A DNA stretch of 64,000 nt from Carallia brachiata (Eukaryota > Streptophyta > Magnoliopsida > Malpighiales > Rhizophoraceae): assembly GCA_021464245.1 (NCBI GenBank), contig JADCRB010000042.1, positions 2,277,914 through 2,341,913 on the forward strand, read 5' to 3'. Below, piece by piece: positions 13,269 to 24,458 of this stretch; the stretch's first letter is position 1, and each line of letters opens with the position of its first letter. A program made the position numbers and the translations under genes. A model generated the notes under the pieces. That model was not told where the DNA came from. It did not search any database and saw only the letters and a list, made by a program, of their open reading frames with translations.

Positions 13269-13848
13269 TTGAGTTTTGTTCAATACTAGGCACGGTGGTC
13301 AATGTTAAGTGTAATTCCTGCACTGGTTTTTTCAATCTTCTAAAAGGCCTTGTAATTTGTAGCTCAAATTAGAAAGTCCTGATGTGCATTGTTAATGTAC
13401 CTGAATGTTATAAGATTCAAGATTTCCAGAATACAAGAACAAAATCTTTTGGTAGGTGTCAATTTGGGAACCAAAGTAGGATACTTACGTTGAATAGAAA
13501 TTGTAGGATCAGTATTCTTGTGTTCTGTCTAAGAAATCTGCTACAACTCCCCTTGTCTCCTTGTTGCAGCTCACTGGTTCCTCCCTTGTTCATTGCAATT
13601 AGTGTTCATTATGTCTTATGTCTGGCAATATGCAGTGCTGATACCATGGATGTGTTTGTTTCTCTTGTTTTCCACTAGTTTCCCCCATTGTCTGATTATT
13701 TTACCCAGAGTGCTGTTGGTGCTTGAAGAAATATCCAACAAGAAAACAAAAACTATGCAATTTAATGTAAGGAAAACTAAAAGATTTTGTGATCCGATCA
13801 TTATAGACTACTTATAAGTGGATTATCAGATACAGTACCAAAACAAGA
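13269..13848. other. 3' flank of the NPH3/BTB gene
   Basis: Probably includes the 3' untranslated region of the preceding gene. Several short open frames exist but none resembles a protein. No clear polyadenylation signal can be singled out. Confidence 0.4.
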
Positions 13849-14139
13849 ATGTCCTATGTAGCAGCTTGTGCTGCTATTCAAATTTGGCATCGTAGGAGAC
13901 TAATCAGCACATCAAACGGCATGATTAGATTATTGAAATCGAAATCTGGGTTTGATCTTTCACCATCGCAGTTTCCAAGGTTGCTAAACTGTTTTTCGGC
14001 CTGCTATGAAGGAATGATTAATGTCGAGGTAGAAAATTGTACGGACTGTCCACCCGCATATTTGAGATCAATCATGCATGCCTTGGACAGATTTCTCACT
14101 GCCCGGCAAATGGCTAACCTGAAAGTTCCTGGAGTATAA
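13849..14139 (+). CDS. Unrecognised 96-codon ORF, possible exon remnant
   Basis: An open frame of 96 codons ends in TAA (starts MSYVAACAAIQIWHRRR, ends ANLKVPGV). Base composition is less AT-rich than the flanks and the peptide is a plausible soluble protein sequence, with helical stretches and three cysteines around CTDCPP. I do not recognise the family. It lies on the same strand as the NPH3 gene, 580 bp downstream, with no neighbouring exon that I can join to it. It could be the surviving last exon of a decayed gene, a small gene, or a chance frame. Confidence 0.3.
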   Translation: MSYVAACAAIQIWHRRRLISTSNGMIRLLKSKSGFDLSPSQFPRLLNCFSACYEGMINVEVENCTDCPPAYLRSIMHALDRFLTARQMANLKVPGV

Positions 14140-15676
14140 TTGGTTATCAAGCAGTGAACTTATCATTCTCCGCGAGTTAATTGTTGTCGTAAACATCATT
14201 GCAGTCATTATGGAGTTAATTCCTGTTCTTCTCTTCCTGCTTTTATTCTTGTCGTTCCATCTTTAGTACTTCTTTCATGTTTTTCCAGTAGTTTATTATG
14301 CGATACAGCCAAATCATATTGCATCATTCTTCTTGTGTGATTGCTGTTTAATTCTGTTTCCTTAAATTTGGCATAACAAGTTGCTTATTTTATTGATTGT
14401 TGACTAAATTTTAAGTTGGAAGACTAAACTGAAGTGATACATAAAGGATCTTACCAATGCTGATCTTTAATTATGTGCTGTAAAGCAAATCTTCAAGAGG
14501 TTCAACATAATTTATTTGTACCCGTTGAACACACAGAAAGAGAATAAATTATTGCCGGCTTCTCAATGCCAATCAAACTTTTGTTGGGATGATCATGAGG
14601 CCACATTTTGAGGCCAAAAAATCATGGTACCGGCATTGCTCTTGCTATTTTACTGCCTATCAGAGTGGCTTCACGATGTCCTCTAAGTGTTAACTCTCAT
14701 TCATTATATCAGGTTGAAATACTGAAACCAACATGATGTAGGACAAAGTAACAGAAAAGAAAAAGCTAGTCAGGAATCCATCCGAAAACTAGAATTCTCT
14801 ACTGAGAGGAAAATTCCTAAATAATCTAAAATAGGGAATCGAGATTAGTTGCGAGGTTACCTAAAATATTGCTTGCGATAATGTCGGTCAGAGACTGCAT
14901 CACAGTATCTGACCAAGCATCTGCATGTAGACAGAAGTAGCCATACGTGGCCTAGCTGAGATAATCTTCATGTCAATCAGTTTCAATGTTACGAACAAAA
15001 GGGAATTTTTCCAGAATGGTTGGGCCCCTACCCAGGCTGCATTTTTGGGGCAACCAATCTAAGCCTCAAATAGTACTTTCAATGGGCCTCTGTCATCTCC
15101 CGGCGTCATTTTCCAAATCTCTAGCCAAATTAATGAGGTTGGACCACTAGGGGAAGTATTATTAACTAACAACGCGTTGTTAAGTCGCTTGGTCAGCCAT
15201 TTTTTGTAGGAATGGACATCATATATTGAATTAATTTCTACACTAGATCTCCTACTAAAACAAGAATTATCTGCAAACAGTCAAACACTTAAACACCAAT
15301 AGATCCAAGTTTGCAGTATGGAGTCAAGTTTTGCCCTTTAACAGAAGTGTGCTAACTTGATTAGCAGCTTTGTAATGTTCTTTTTTATTGATGAATATAA
15401 TCAATTTTCAAAAAAAAAAAGAAAAAGAAAAAAGGGAGGTTCAACAATCACAATTCAAATGATCCGACATCAAACGAAATAACTGTACAAATGGGCAGTT
15501 TTTTTTTTGTAATTTCCTTAAAATTAGTATTCTCTAACCAAATCCCATTAAGGGGAAAAGGCAAGAGAAAATGGTAGACGTAGGACTAAAATCCGCATTA
15601 AACCAAATAAACATAGCAGCAAGAGTACACACTTAAGGGCTATTACACATAACTGAATTACTGGGCCTCAACTGTG
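14140..15676. other. Intergenic DNA, no gene recognised
   Basis: Moderately AT-rich sequence without coding pattern. It is the shared 3' side of the plus-strand ORF at 13849 and the minus-strand gene at 15677. A poly-A run lies near 15410-15435. Confidence 0.5.
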
Positions 15677-16006
15677 TTAAAAATTAGTAGTGGTGCCATC
15701 ATCAGAATTACCATCCTTAGCATTCGAGTCTCGCACAGAAGCAGAGTCAATGCTTTTGGTTCGTTGGAGGCTCGGGGCGCGGTGAAGCCTGCATCGGAAG
15801 GAACCAGCATGAGATGTTGGAGAGCACAGGCAGCTGTTCTTCGTCGCGCTCGGCTGTCTTGTGAGCATGCTAGGCACGGCAGCAGCAGCAGCCCCAGAAG
15901 GAGGCGATGTCATTTGAAACTTTGTGCCACCACTAGAAATGTTGTTATCAGTCTGTGATGGAATCACCAACTTCATTTCCTTGTTCATTATTTGGCCACT
16001 CTCCAT
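15677..16006 (-). CDS. Small serine-rich protein with CxCSPTSHxGSFRCRLHR motif
   Basis: Single-exon frame of 109 residues. The hallmark is CLCSPTSHAGSFRCRLHR at residues 59-76, a Cys/His pattern shared by a plant-only family of small serine-rich proteins (usual form CMCSPTTHPGSFRCSLHR). The rest is low complexity: an alanine run (39-43) before the motif, then a basic/serine patch (RAPSLQRTKSIDS) and an acidic serine tail (DSNAKDGNSDDG). No signal peptide or membrane segment is visible. The frame stays open upstream to an ATG at 16051, but ATGGAGAGT at 16006 is the more natural start because the 15 extra residues do not look like family sequence. The molecular function of the family is unknown. 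Nothing in the neighbours suggests a partner. Confidence 0.8.
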   Translation of the reverse strand: MESGQIMNKEMKLVIPSQTDNNISSGGTKFQMTSPPSGAAAAAVPSMLTRQPSATKNSCLCSPTSHAGSFRCRLHRAPSLQRTKSIDSASVRDSNAKDGNSDDGTTTNF

Positions 16007-17841
16007 TGCTGTCAATTTTTCCTGCAACCTTTCAGTAATGTATGTTATCAACGTAACTACAAATTATTAAGTTCAAAATGTACAGAAAATGAGCAAAATT
16101 GACATGGGATGAATCTTGTGACCTGTGGAAACGCTACAATGAACCTGATCAGAAGGGTTTTTTCCTTTTTTGGGATACTTTTAATGTGCAAGTACAGAGA
16201 ATCAGAAACAAAAATCTGAAGTGGCTAAAGATAAGAAGAGGGTGATGGATGTGGTGTGCATTGTGATTTATTACCTACAAAGATGGATGTGCACTGTGCA
16301 AAATCCCTTTTTTTTTTTTGCCTGTTTTTTCACGGGTGTGACAATCAGGTCCATCAACGTCCCACCTAAATTCATCACTTTTGTTAATGCTTCAACCACT
16401 TTAAAAAGAAAAACCCCATCACCAACAGGACGCAGTAGGACCTTCTCCATCTCAGTTAGCCTCCCTTTTTAACCTTGAGAATCTTGCTAATTGAATCCCG
16501 AGTCAGCACATGTCTTGACCGAGGACAAACGCAGGTAATATGGTATTATCCTGACTGTTTATTCCATATTTGTGATGTGTGTCTTTTTGTTGACTCATAT
16601 TCAAAATTTCATTAGGAACCAATATTTTAAACATAAATCTCCTTTGTTGAGCGAGTCAATCCTTATGATTTTTTTTTAATTTGTAAATGAAGATACTCAA
16701 AATTATGTAACATTTGGTATGATCACCTTAAAGATTATAGGCCTGTTTGACAATGCTGCTAAAGAAAATACTGTGAGTAAAAGTGTTGTAAACAAAAGTG
16801 ATGAAGGTAAAAGTGTTGTTTCTCGAGATGATATATGTTTAGTGAAAATGGTAGAAATCACTTTAAAAATGTTTGGTAAAGGATGATTATATCTTTTTTT
16901 TTTTTTTCTTGAAGTGTCTCTCGTTATCATGGCAGACATTCTCGTGGGTGTCAATTTTCCTATTAGCATCACGAGTTGCAGGGTAGTTGTCTTTCTCCAT
17001 CTCATGGGAACTCCATGGCCATGTTTCTTTTAGATTTTTTCTTTTTTTTTGTCTAACGTCCCACCTAAGGTTTGATTTAGTTAAAATGAAAGGAAATTTT
17101 AATTAGTTTAAATTCGTAAAAGATGCAAAGTTTCTGTCCATTATGCCATTCCAAGGCAATTATCATTAGTAATCATGACAATCAAAGAACGGATCATTAA
17201 CTTGCGAAAGTGGTTCATCAAAAACAATTATGACACTGTTTTCGTTTTACTACTATTAAAAAAGGCACAAATATGCTTGCCCTTCAAAACAAAGGATTTC
17301 CATTACTATTATTTTTATTTTTATTTTTATTTTGTGTCGGTGCTAAAATTTAAATCTTAGTTGCTGGAGCTGAGAACTCAATTGCACTACCGCTAGACTG
17401 TACCGCTAGTGGCAAGAAAATCATTATCTTACCCTCCAGCAACAAACGGAATTCACGTCCATATTTTCATTGAACCAGGAGAAATAAAACATTGGGTTTG
17501 ACATTGTTGTTGTTTTAATTTTGTTTTTGGAGGGGAGGATTCGAAAAAATAATTTCATCATGATAGAAAACGGACCCTTTTTTTTAATGAATAGTGATAC
17601 ATAGCATAAAAATTTTATAAACATTTTTTACGAATTAATTTTTTTACTTATATGACAAAGAATTTTTTACAATTTAACTTTTATTTTTTAAAATTAAATT
17701 TTATGTAAATTTAGTATTATTTTAGAATTTAGAAATTTTTACGAAATTTAGTGAAGAAATTTTCATATTTTTATTTTTATTTTTGTTTATAAGATTGTAT
17801 CAATAAATCTACCTTAACATTTATAATTTATGGTAGATCAA
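16007..17841. other. Intergenic DNA with MITE-like remnant
   Basis: Contains the promoter side of the minus-strand serine-rich gene. About 16733-16895 (ggcctgtttgacaatgctgctaaag...) resembles one end of a hAT-type MITE, with no matching opposite end found nearby. A run of attttt units lies at 17308-17332. A degenerate tRNA-like stretch (minus strand, near 17350-17410, ctagcggtagtgc) may be SINE-derived. No gene recognised. Confidence 0.4.
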
Positions 17842-19360
17842 TGAAGCATGGACACAGAATATTGTGGAGGTGGGGAGTGTCGGATATATGTCAGACACGC
17901 CTAAAAGTGTCTGTCAAGAAAGCATGGACACAGCAAAAACTACGTGTTGGAAACGTGTTTGACACTAACACACAGTGGACATGTGATGGACACGTGTCCG
18001 ACACGAATAGAAGTGTCTGCTAAAATTTTTTTTAAAAAAATTCTGACACATGAAGTATAAGTATCCGACATGTCACAGAGACGGTTGAATATTTTTATAA
18101 TTAATTTTAACAAATAAAAAAAGAAAAAATTTTAAAAAATTATAATTTAATATTGTCATTTATCTGTGACTTTTAAAAACGTTCGAACTCCGATTTATTT
18201 TTAGTTTTAACAGAGAAAAAAAAATTAATCACAAATATTATATTTTTATTTTGATATTTCATAATAAAGAATAAAAGATCTTATCATATATTTTTTGAAT
18301 AAAATTTTTTAAAATCTATAATAACTATATAAATATATTTATAAGTGTTTTTAAGTGAATAAAATTTATAAAGCTGCTAAAAATATATATATATATATAT
18401 ATATATATAATGAACAAAAATTTTATAAACTCAATTTTATATATAAAAACATCTATGAAGTACGGACATAGACACAACACGATATGACTATAGTGATACA
18501 CTAACCTTAAACCATATATATAGTTGTGTTCGGGCCGTATCCATATTCTAATATTTTAAAATTAGTGTGTCGCCGTATTCATATCGTGTCGTGTCTATGT
18601 CTGTGCTTTATAGGTGTCTACCAAAAATTTTTGTTAAAAAATTCAGATACAAGTATCGAATATGATAGTCAAAAGTGTTTGACACTCTATGTTTAAGATT
18701 TTTATAATTTATAATTAAAAAAATTAAAAAAAAGGAAAACTTATAAACTTTATTTTGTTAATGCGGTGGCTTCAGCTTCACTGCTTCAACTTGTTTTTTC
18801 AATTTAACAATTAAAAAAAAAATCAAATTGACTTCAAATCTGAATCCCTTCTCTCTCGATCTCTCACGCAATCAAGTACCCAACCACGATGCTCTTGCCT
18901 GCGCCTTATCTTCATCTTCTTCTTTCTTATAGATTAGCCTTCTCTCTCTAAAACAACACTATATCTAAAAGGGTGTATTTTTCGTTGATTTGTTCTTTTC
19001 ATCTTCTTTCAGTTTTTGTTTCTTCCTTCTCTATTGCTTTTCTTTAAAAAAAATAATTCTGGTTTTAAAATGAAATAAAAGGAATTTTTCAAATAAAATA
19101 AAAAGAAAATGGGATACAATTGACCACTCGAATATCTCAAATCCGAAAAAATTTTTACTTGTGTTGTATTTTCGCTTCTTTGCATTTTTATACGTACCTC
19201 GTGATATTGTAACTGTACATATAAATATATATTTACGTTTTATATATATATATAAGTCGTGTCTAAGATATGTCTGTGTCTTAATTTTTTCAAGATTGTT
19301 GCATCGTTGTATTTGTGTCGTATCTGTATCATTGTATTTGTATCTATACCTTTATAGTAG
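17842..19360. repeat. GACAC-rich inverted repeat region, probable decayed foldback transposon
   Basis: The segment opens with repeated agcatggacacag words (17845 and 17922) and many gacac/gtgtc motifs to about 18010. An internal hairpin pairs 18458-18486 with 18580-18608 (26 of 29 positions by eye). The distal end (19256-19355) carries gtgtc/gtatc words in the opposite sense to the proximal end. This arrangement suggests a transposon with long, degenerate inverted ends and a nested copy inside. No transposase is seen. Boundaries are approximate. Confidence 0.45.
18382..18409. repeat. (AT)n microsatellite
   Basis: An uninterrupted run of alternating AT, about 14 units, inside the GACAC-rich repeat region. 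Confidence 0.9.
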
Positions 19361-22300
19361 TAGATAACCCAAGTTCGGTGGATTCTCCAAGTGGATGAAT
19401 TTTTTAAAATAAATTATTTTTTTTTCTTCAGAATTGATAGTTCGACTGTTAGAAATATATATATGATAAGAATAATATAAAATTTCAAATAAAAATTACA
19501 ACTTCTAACTATTTTATCTATTATTAAGTTCTCATACCCAATGAATTTTATTACTGTTCATGAAACCGTTTTTTTTTTTAGTGGGAATTGGTGCAACGGT
19601 TGTTAAAAAACTCAAATTGTGAACGAACATGGCCCCTCGATTACAGTTCAAATGGTAACCGGGAACCGCAAGCCGGTTCACTCCGATTTTTCTGATCCGG
19701 TTCCAGGCCGTCTGGTCCAAGTTTAAGCCCAAGTAAAGGGTTTAATTTGAACTTTTTATCGGCTGGCCCATGCTCGAAATTGCTATCGTTTGGGCCAAAA
19801 CTCAGAAACCAAATCTGGAGTAGCCACTACTCATAACGTTGGGTAATGGGACAAACGTTAAGCTTTAGAAGCTGAAGGCCATAAGAACTGGGCCAGATTC
19901 AACCAATGCATCCATGCAAGAACAGAAATTAATGGATTTATAGTTTGTTAAAGCCCGAACTGGACCTTGACTGAGAGAAAGATTCGGTACATTGGGCTGC
20001 CAGTTTGACCTCTAGATTAGTGGGTTGGACTGGTGGGTCAATTATTTTTAAAAAATAATTATTAAATATGTTGTTCAGTTCCTTTTTAACCGAATCAGAG
20101 CTAATCAGTAGTTAGTTTAACGATTTTTTAGTCTAATCATCAGTTTTAATTTTGAAACTATGATTGGATTTGAAAATGTCACAAAAAACTTGGATATTTT
20201 TTTACATAATATCTCACAATTTATAAGCAAAAATTACCCACATGCAAGTCATGGGTTCGAAATATAGTCAAGATATACTATGAAACTAAAGTAAATCTAA
20301 AAATTGCATAATTTTAGAAGCAGATAGTAACCCTTATCAAGTATCATAAAATTTGTTTTTTTTTACAGGTTCAGCGTAAAAGTTCATTCCACTGCACAGT
20401 ATAATCTAACGCACACAAACTTTCCAGATGAGACTGCCAATATCACCCTACTTTCCCACCAAGAAAAAAAAAATGCTTTTCAGGGAAATTCACAGACCTT
20501 GGAGATTTAACATCAACCTTTCAATATGGCAACAATGTCGAAACTATTTTGTGTAATTGTGGAAGATCATGAGCAAATGTATGTATCAAAATCACATCAA
20601 TAATTAAAAATAATTTACCGTTCGAAGTGGTAGACTAATGATAAGTAAGAGTGTATTCTATACTTGCGATTTGAATTTGAGTTTCTGCACTTGTGTTCTA
20701 TTCTGGTAAATGATTGAGTAGTTGTTGAGTTAGTTAAAGATTGTAATGTAGCGATAAATTTTAGAGTCAATAATCGCCGTAATTTTTTAAAGTAGAAACG
20801 CGCTTGACTCTACTGGTGTTTGGGTGGTAGGTCTATCTTTTTAGATGTGGTTGAATAAAGCGTTATAAACGAAAATTATTTTAATTTCGACTTATAAATT
20901 TATGACGGATATATCTGTAATAATTTTTTTTTGTTTAAAAAATAAAAAATAATTTTACTGTATAAGCTTGATGGCTTTTCTTTTTCCTGATCTGATTATG
21001 GCCTTTTTTTTTTCCCCAAGAACTTCCATCATTACAAATAGTAATGCAATACAGTATTAGTGGCGTCAGTCGGGTGAATAAAGGACATGATAGTTATAAA
21101 GATTAGGGAAAAAGTGTAAACGTTTGGCCATATTAGAATTAGAATAGGACAAAAAGTTTTTGAATTTTTTTAAAAAAATTAAAATTTAGAAGTAATATTA
21201 ATATTTAAAATAATATTAAATATATTATAACGGACCCCTAAAAATTATTAAGTTAAAGATGGTTGATCAATACTGTATAAAGGACATGATTGTTATAAAG
21301 CGTTTTCTTTTTTTCGGGTTTGGCTGCTGTATGCCTACATGAGCATCGTTTCTAGTCAAATTCTAGTCCAGGCCCCCACCAATTTCAATTATGACTCTTA
21401 TGTAAGATTGCAAGCTTTTAATTATTATTTGTGTACCCAAAAAAAAAAAAAAACACATAAAAGTGATCTCCTCCTTGGAAATTAAATCTAGAATATAACT
21501 AGACTTAATTTTAAAAAAAATTCTAATTTCACAAAGTGGAAAGAAAAAAACATTTGCTGTATTCTTTTAGGTTATTAAAATGGGTAGATAGAGATAAAGT
21601 CCGTAGACTTATTAGAGAAGATTAGCCCTAATCTCACTCAAGATAATAAATCTCTACAAACCCAACAAAAATTACCACAAAACTATTCAAAACTGTAAGA
21701 GTCATGTGTACATTTAACTACACCGCGTACATTTAACCTATATTGATGACAAGATTCGTTTGTCCTATTCTTTCTTAGCTACATCTCGTTTCTTTGTTAG
21801 ATAGGCTCGCTGCCCTGGCCCATGGTGCTTGTTCGGCCCATTGGAATTACTTTAGGTGAAATACATAATGCCAAAATACTATTCCAGCATAATGCCAAAA
21901 TAGTATTCGTGTCTATTCGAAAATTTTCTAACCTTGTATAATCTCATGATTTAAAGAAAAGAGTCTTATTATGTATAAAAAAAAGTACATCTAAATCTAA
22001 ATTAATATATAGTAATTCAATTAATTATTTTATGTAATAAAAAATTAATAAAAAATTTATTTTTATTATAATTTGATTGATTGTATAAATTAATTAATCA
22101 AATATTACGCACTTATTTTTTATACATTTTTTTCAATATATAATAAATTTTCGGTAAAGAGAAAAAGAAAGAACACTACAAAGGATGTTCGAGATTCAAG
22201 ATTGATTTGTTTAACATGAATTTAAAAATGATGCCCACAATCACTTTCACAGATAGCCACAGATGTTCGCTTTACACAAGTTCTTAGGGACTTAGGGTTT

Positions 22301-22451
22301 GACAATAAAGCTCCGAAAGAAGCTAAAAAGTTACCCAAATAAACACATTCTTTATCTTTTAATCCAAAACCGTACAAAGAAGAAAGCAACCTTTCGCAAG
22401 GTCAACCCAAAGAAAGCAAACAAAAAATCAAAAAGAAGCATGCAAGAGATC
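19361..22451. other. Intergenic DNA, no gene recognised
   Basis: AT-rich with old repeat fragments. 19630-20160 is rich in ccggttc/aaccg words like decayed plant repeats. A tRNA-like pair of motifs (aagtggtagactaatgat then gatttgaatttgag, 20617-20675) may be a degenerate SINE. No coding pattern seen. Confidence 0.45.
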
Positions 22452-22452
22452 T

Positions 22453-22491
<39 letters not shown>
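22452..22491. repeat. (GA)n microsatellite
   Basis: A nearly pure GA tract of about 20 units, interrupted once, some 320 bp beyond the stop codon of the ERF gene. It may fall in that gene's 3' region. Confidence 0.9.
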
Positions 22492-22494
<3 letters not shown>

Positions 22495-22811
22495 CAGATG
22501 GAAACCAAGAAAGAAACTTTTCAACATAATCACTAGATTGGTAAGCACACACACATACTACCATAGCAACAAACTTTGACAAATTGTTAGGATATGATAA
22601 TCATAGTTGGGCAGCAAATTAGTCTTCTAGGAAACTAAAACAACAAAATAGAGAAACCCCAGAAGAGAAAAAGCAAATTTTTGTTAAAGACAAATCTAAC
22701 TTCTAATTTAAGTTCTAATTAACAAGAAGCTGCCATGCACCACATATGTATGACTTGTTGGCCTTCAAGCATTCTGGACCCTGGCTGATGATGATGCATA
22801 GGAGGAGGCAT

Positions 22812-24206
22812 TCATGAGATCTGGGTATTGGAAATATCATCCAAAATGGAGTCCGGACCCACATGATGATGAAGATTCACAGCCGGCATCATCACCTCGT
22901 TATTATTGTACGGCACCTCGTATGACCAAACCCCATTGGAACCCTCAGACTGTCCAGGGAGGAGGCCTCCTCCTCCTGGTGCTGCTGCTGCTGACCCCGC
23001 GCCGCCGCCCTGGCCATGATCAAGATACAGGCCAAAGGGCTCACACTTCACAAACTGCTCGTCTTTGATCCCACTTGATCTTCTCAACCACCCATCAAAT
23101 GACGGGTTACTGTAATAAGACGTTTCAGATAATGATGAAGTGGGCAGCAGCACTGGTATTGACCCACCATCTGTAGTATTGCAACTGATGGAGCATTTTG
23201 AAGATTGAATCTTTTCGGAGGAGGGTTTTGGCAAAAACCCTTGAATAATTTCTTGTAACAGTCCAGAATCAGAGGGTTCTTGTGGGAAAAACTCCGTGTT
23301 ATTGTCATCATCAGCAGCAGCAGCAGCAGCTTGTTCCCTTGTCCTTCCAGAGCCCCTGGAAATATAATTCTGATGCTGATGATGATGATGATCTTCATGA
23401 CTTAGTGGCAGATCAGTGGTTGCAGAAGAAGAGACATGAGCCAAGCAACCAGTAACATTGGAATTAATAATGCTTGGCATAGAACTAGAAGATCCATTAT
23501 TGTTCATGTATGGAAATTGGCCAGATAGAGCTTGGGAATGGTTATAAAAAGAAGGGCCTGATGAAGAGGATTTAAGGAAATCATGAAGGAGAAGCATGTT
23601 GAGCGCACCATTATTACTACTTCTCTGTGGCACTGATCCAACGGGGGAGAATTCACTGATGTGGTGGGGGTTAGCAAAAGAGGGCCAATTTGATGAGGAG
23701 GATGTGTTGTAGTGGTGGTTGCGGAAGGGCAGGTCCCTGATGGACGGCTGCGATTGTTTTGGGAAGCTAAACGGAGGGAGGAAATGGTGATGATGATGAT
23801 CGGTATCAGAAGAAGAAGAAGAAGGTGGGTAGACGAAATTGGTTCGAGCCTTGAGGCCGCGCATGTCTCGGGCAGCACGGTCATAGGCACAAGCAGCCTC
23901 CTCGGCCGTGTCAAAGGTGCCAAGCCAGCGCCTTTCCTTCGAATGTGGGTCCCTTATCTCAGCTGCAAATCGTCCCCATGGCCTCCTGCGGACCCCACGG
24001 TACCTCATTGTTCCTCCATTAGTAGCAGTAGTAGTAGTAGTAGTACTGTTCCCACTCTCTTTCAGTGTCCTCTTGTTTGTTGTTGTTGTTGTGGGGGCTG
24101 TTTTTGTGCATTTTTTCTGATTGTCAATGAAGGGTTCAATATTAAGTGGGTTGGCTTCCAAGGTATTGGAGGACATTGCATTGAGCCTTCTAAGCGCTTC
24201 TTCCAT
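22812..24206 (-). CDS. ESR2-like: AP2/ERF transcription factor, ESR1/ESR2 (DORNROESCHEN) type
   Basis: Intron-less frame of 464 residues. A single AP2/ERF DNA-binding domain spans about residues 68-126 ([20 protein letters not shown], then [19 protein letters not shown]). The start MEEALRRLN and the C-terminal motif [20 protein letters not shown] (306-325) are shared with Arabidopsis ESR1/DRN and ESR2/DRNL, which act in the nucleus to promote cotyledon and shoot-meristem identity. The rest is low complexity: Thr runs (39-43, 55-60), His runs (137-141, 273-276) and an Ala run (293-298). It is longer than the Arabidopsis relatives (about 300-330 residues), mainly through these tracts. The usual Tyr of WGRYAAEIRDP is Phe here. 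ESR2 is favoured over ESR1 weakly; the subgroup is firm. Confidence 0.93.
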   Translation of the reverse strand: MEEALRRLNAMSSNTLEANPLNIEPFIDNQKKCTKTAPTTTTTNKRTLKESGNSTTTTTTATNGGTMRYRGVRRRPWGRFAAEIRDPHSKERRWLGTFDTAEEAACAYDRAARDMRGLKARTNFVYPPSSSSSDTDHHHHHFLPPFSFPKQSQPSIRDLPFRNHHYNTSSSSNWPSFANPHHISEFSPVGSVPQRSSNNGALNMLLLHDFLKSSSSGPSFYNHSQALSGQFPYMNNNGSSSSMPSIINSNVTGCLAHVSSSATTDLPLSHEDHHHHQHQNYISRGSGRTREQAAAAAADDDNNTEFFPQEPSDSGLLQEIIQGFLPKPSSEKIQSSKCSISCNTTDGGSIPVLLPTSSLSETSYYSNPSFDGWLRRSSGIKDEQFVKCEPFGLYLDHGQGGGAGSAAAAPGGGGLLPGQSEGSNGVWSYEVPYNNNEVMMPAVNLHHHVGPDSILDDISNTQIS

Positions 24207-24397
24207 TTGGGGTTAGTTCTAGAGAAGGACACTTGCAGAGTGAAAACAAGGTGATGAGACAAAATGTGGGTTTAAAGACAAGTAGAGAAAAAGAATGGGA
24301 AAATTAGGTAGAAAGGGATGGGAGCATTTGGGTTTTCTTGATATCAAAAGAGAGTTTTCAAGGTTTGGCACCTGGACTCACTGCTAGTCGTGTAGTG

Positions 24398-24405
24398 TAT
24401 TTATA
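24398..24405 (-). promoter_or_regulatory. TATA box of the ERF gene
   Basis: On the minus strand the sequence reads TATAAATA, 192 bp before the start codon. This predicts a leader of about 160 nt with no upstream ATG obvious near the main start. Position and match are typical of a plant core promoter. Confidence 0.65.
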
Positions 24406-24440
24406 GTTGGGGTTGGATCAAACTCTTTCTCACTCATGTT

Positions 24441-24458
24441 AGAGAGAGAGAGAGAGAG
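24441..24458. promoter_or_regulatory. (GA/CT)9 tract in the ERF promoter
   Basis: Nine AG units lie about 35 bp upstream of the TATA box, reading CT on the gene's strand. Such tracts are known binding sites of plant BASIC PENTACYSTEINE factors, which regulate meristem and homeotic genes. The tract itself is certain; a regulatory role is inference. Confidence 0.45.

Noticed and set aside
23712..24254. 180-codon plus-strand ORF opposite the ERF gene
   Set aside because: It is a shadow of the ERF coding sequence on the other strand; its Arg, Val and Ser runs mirror the trinucleotide tracts of the real gene.
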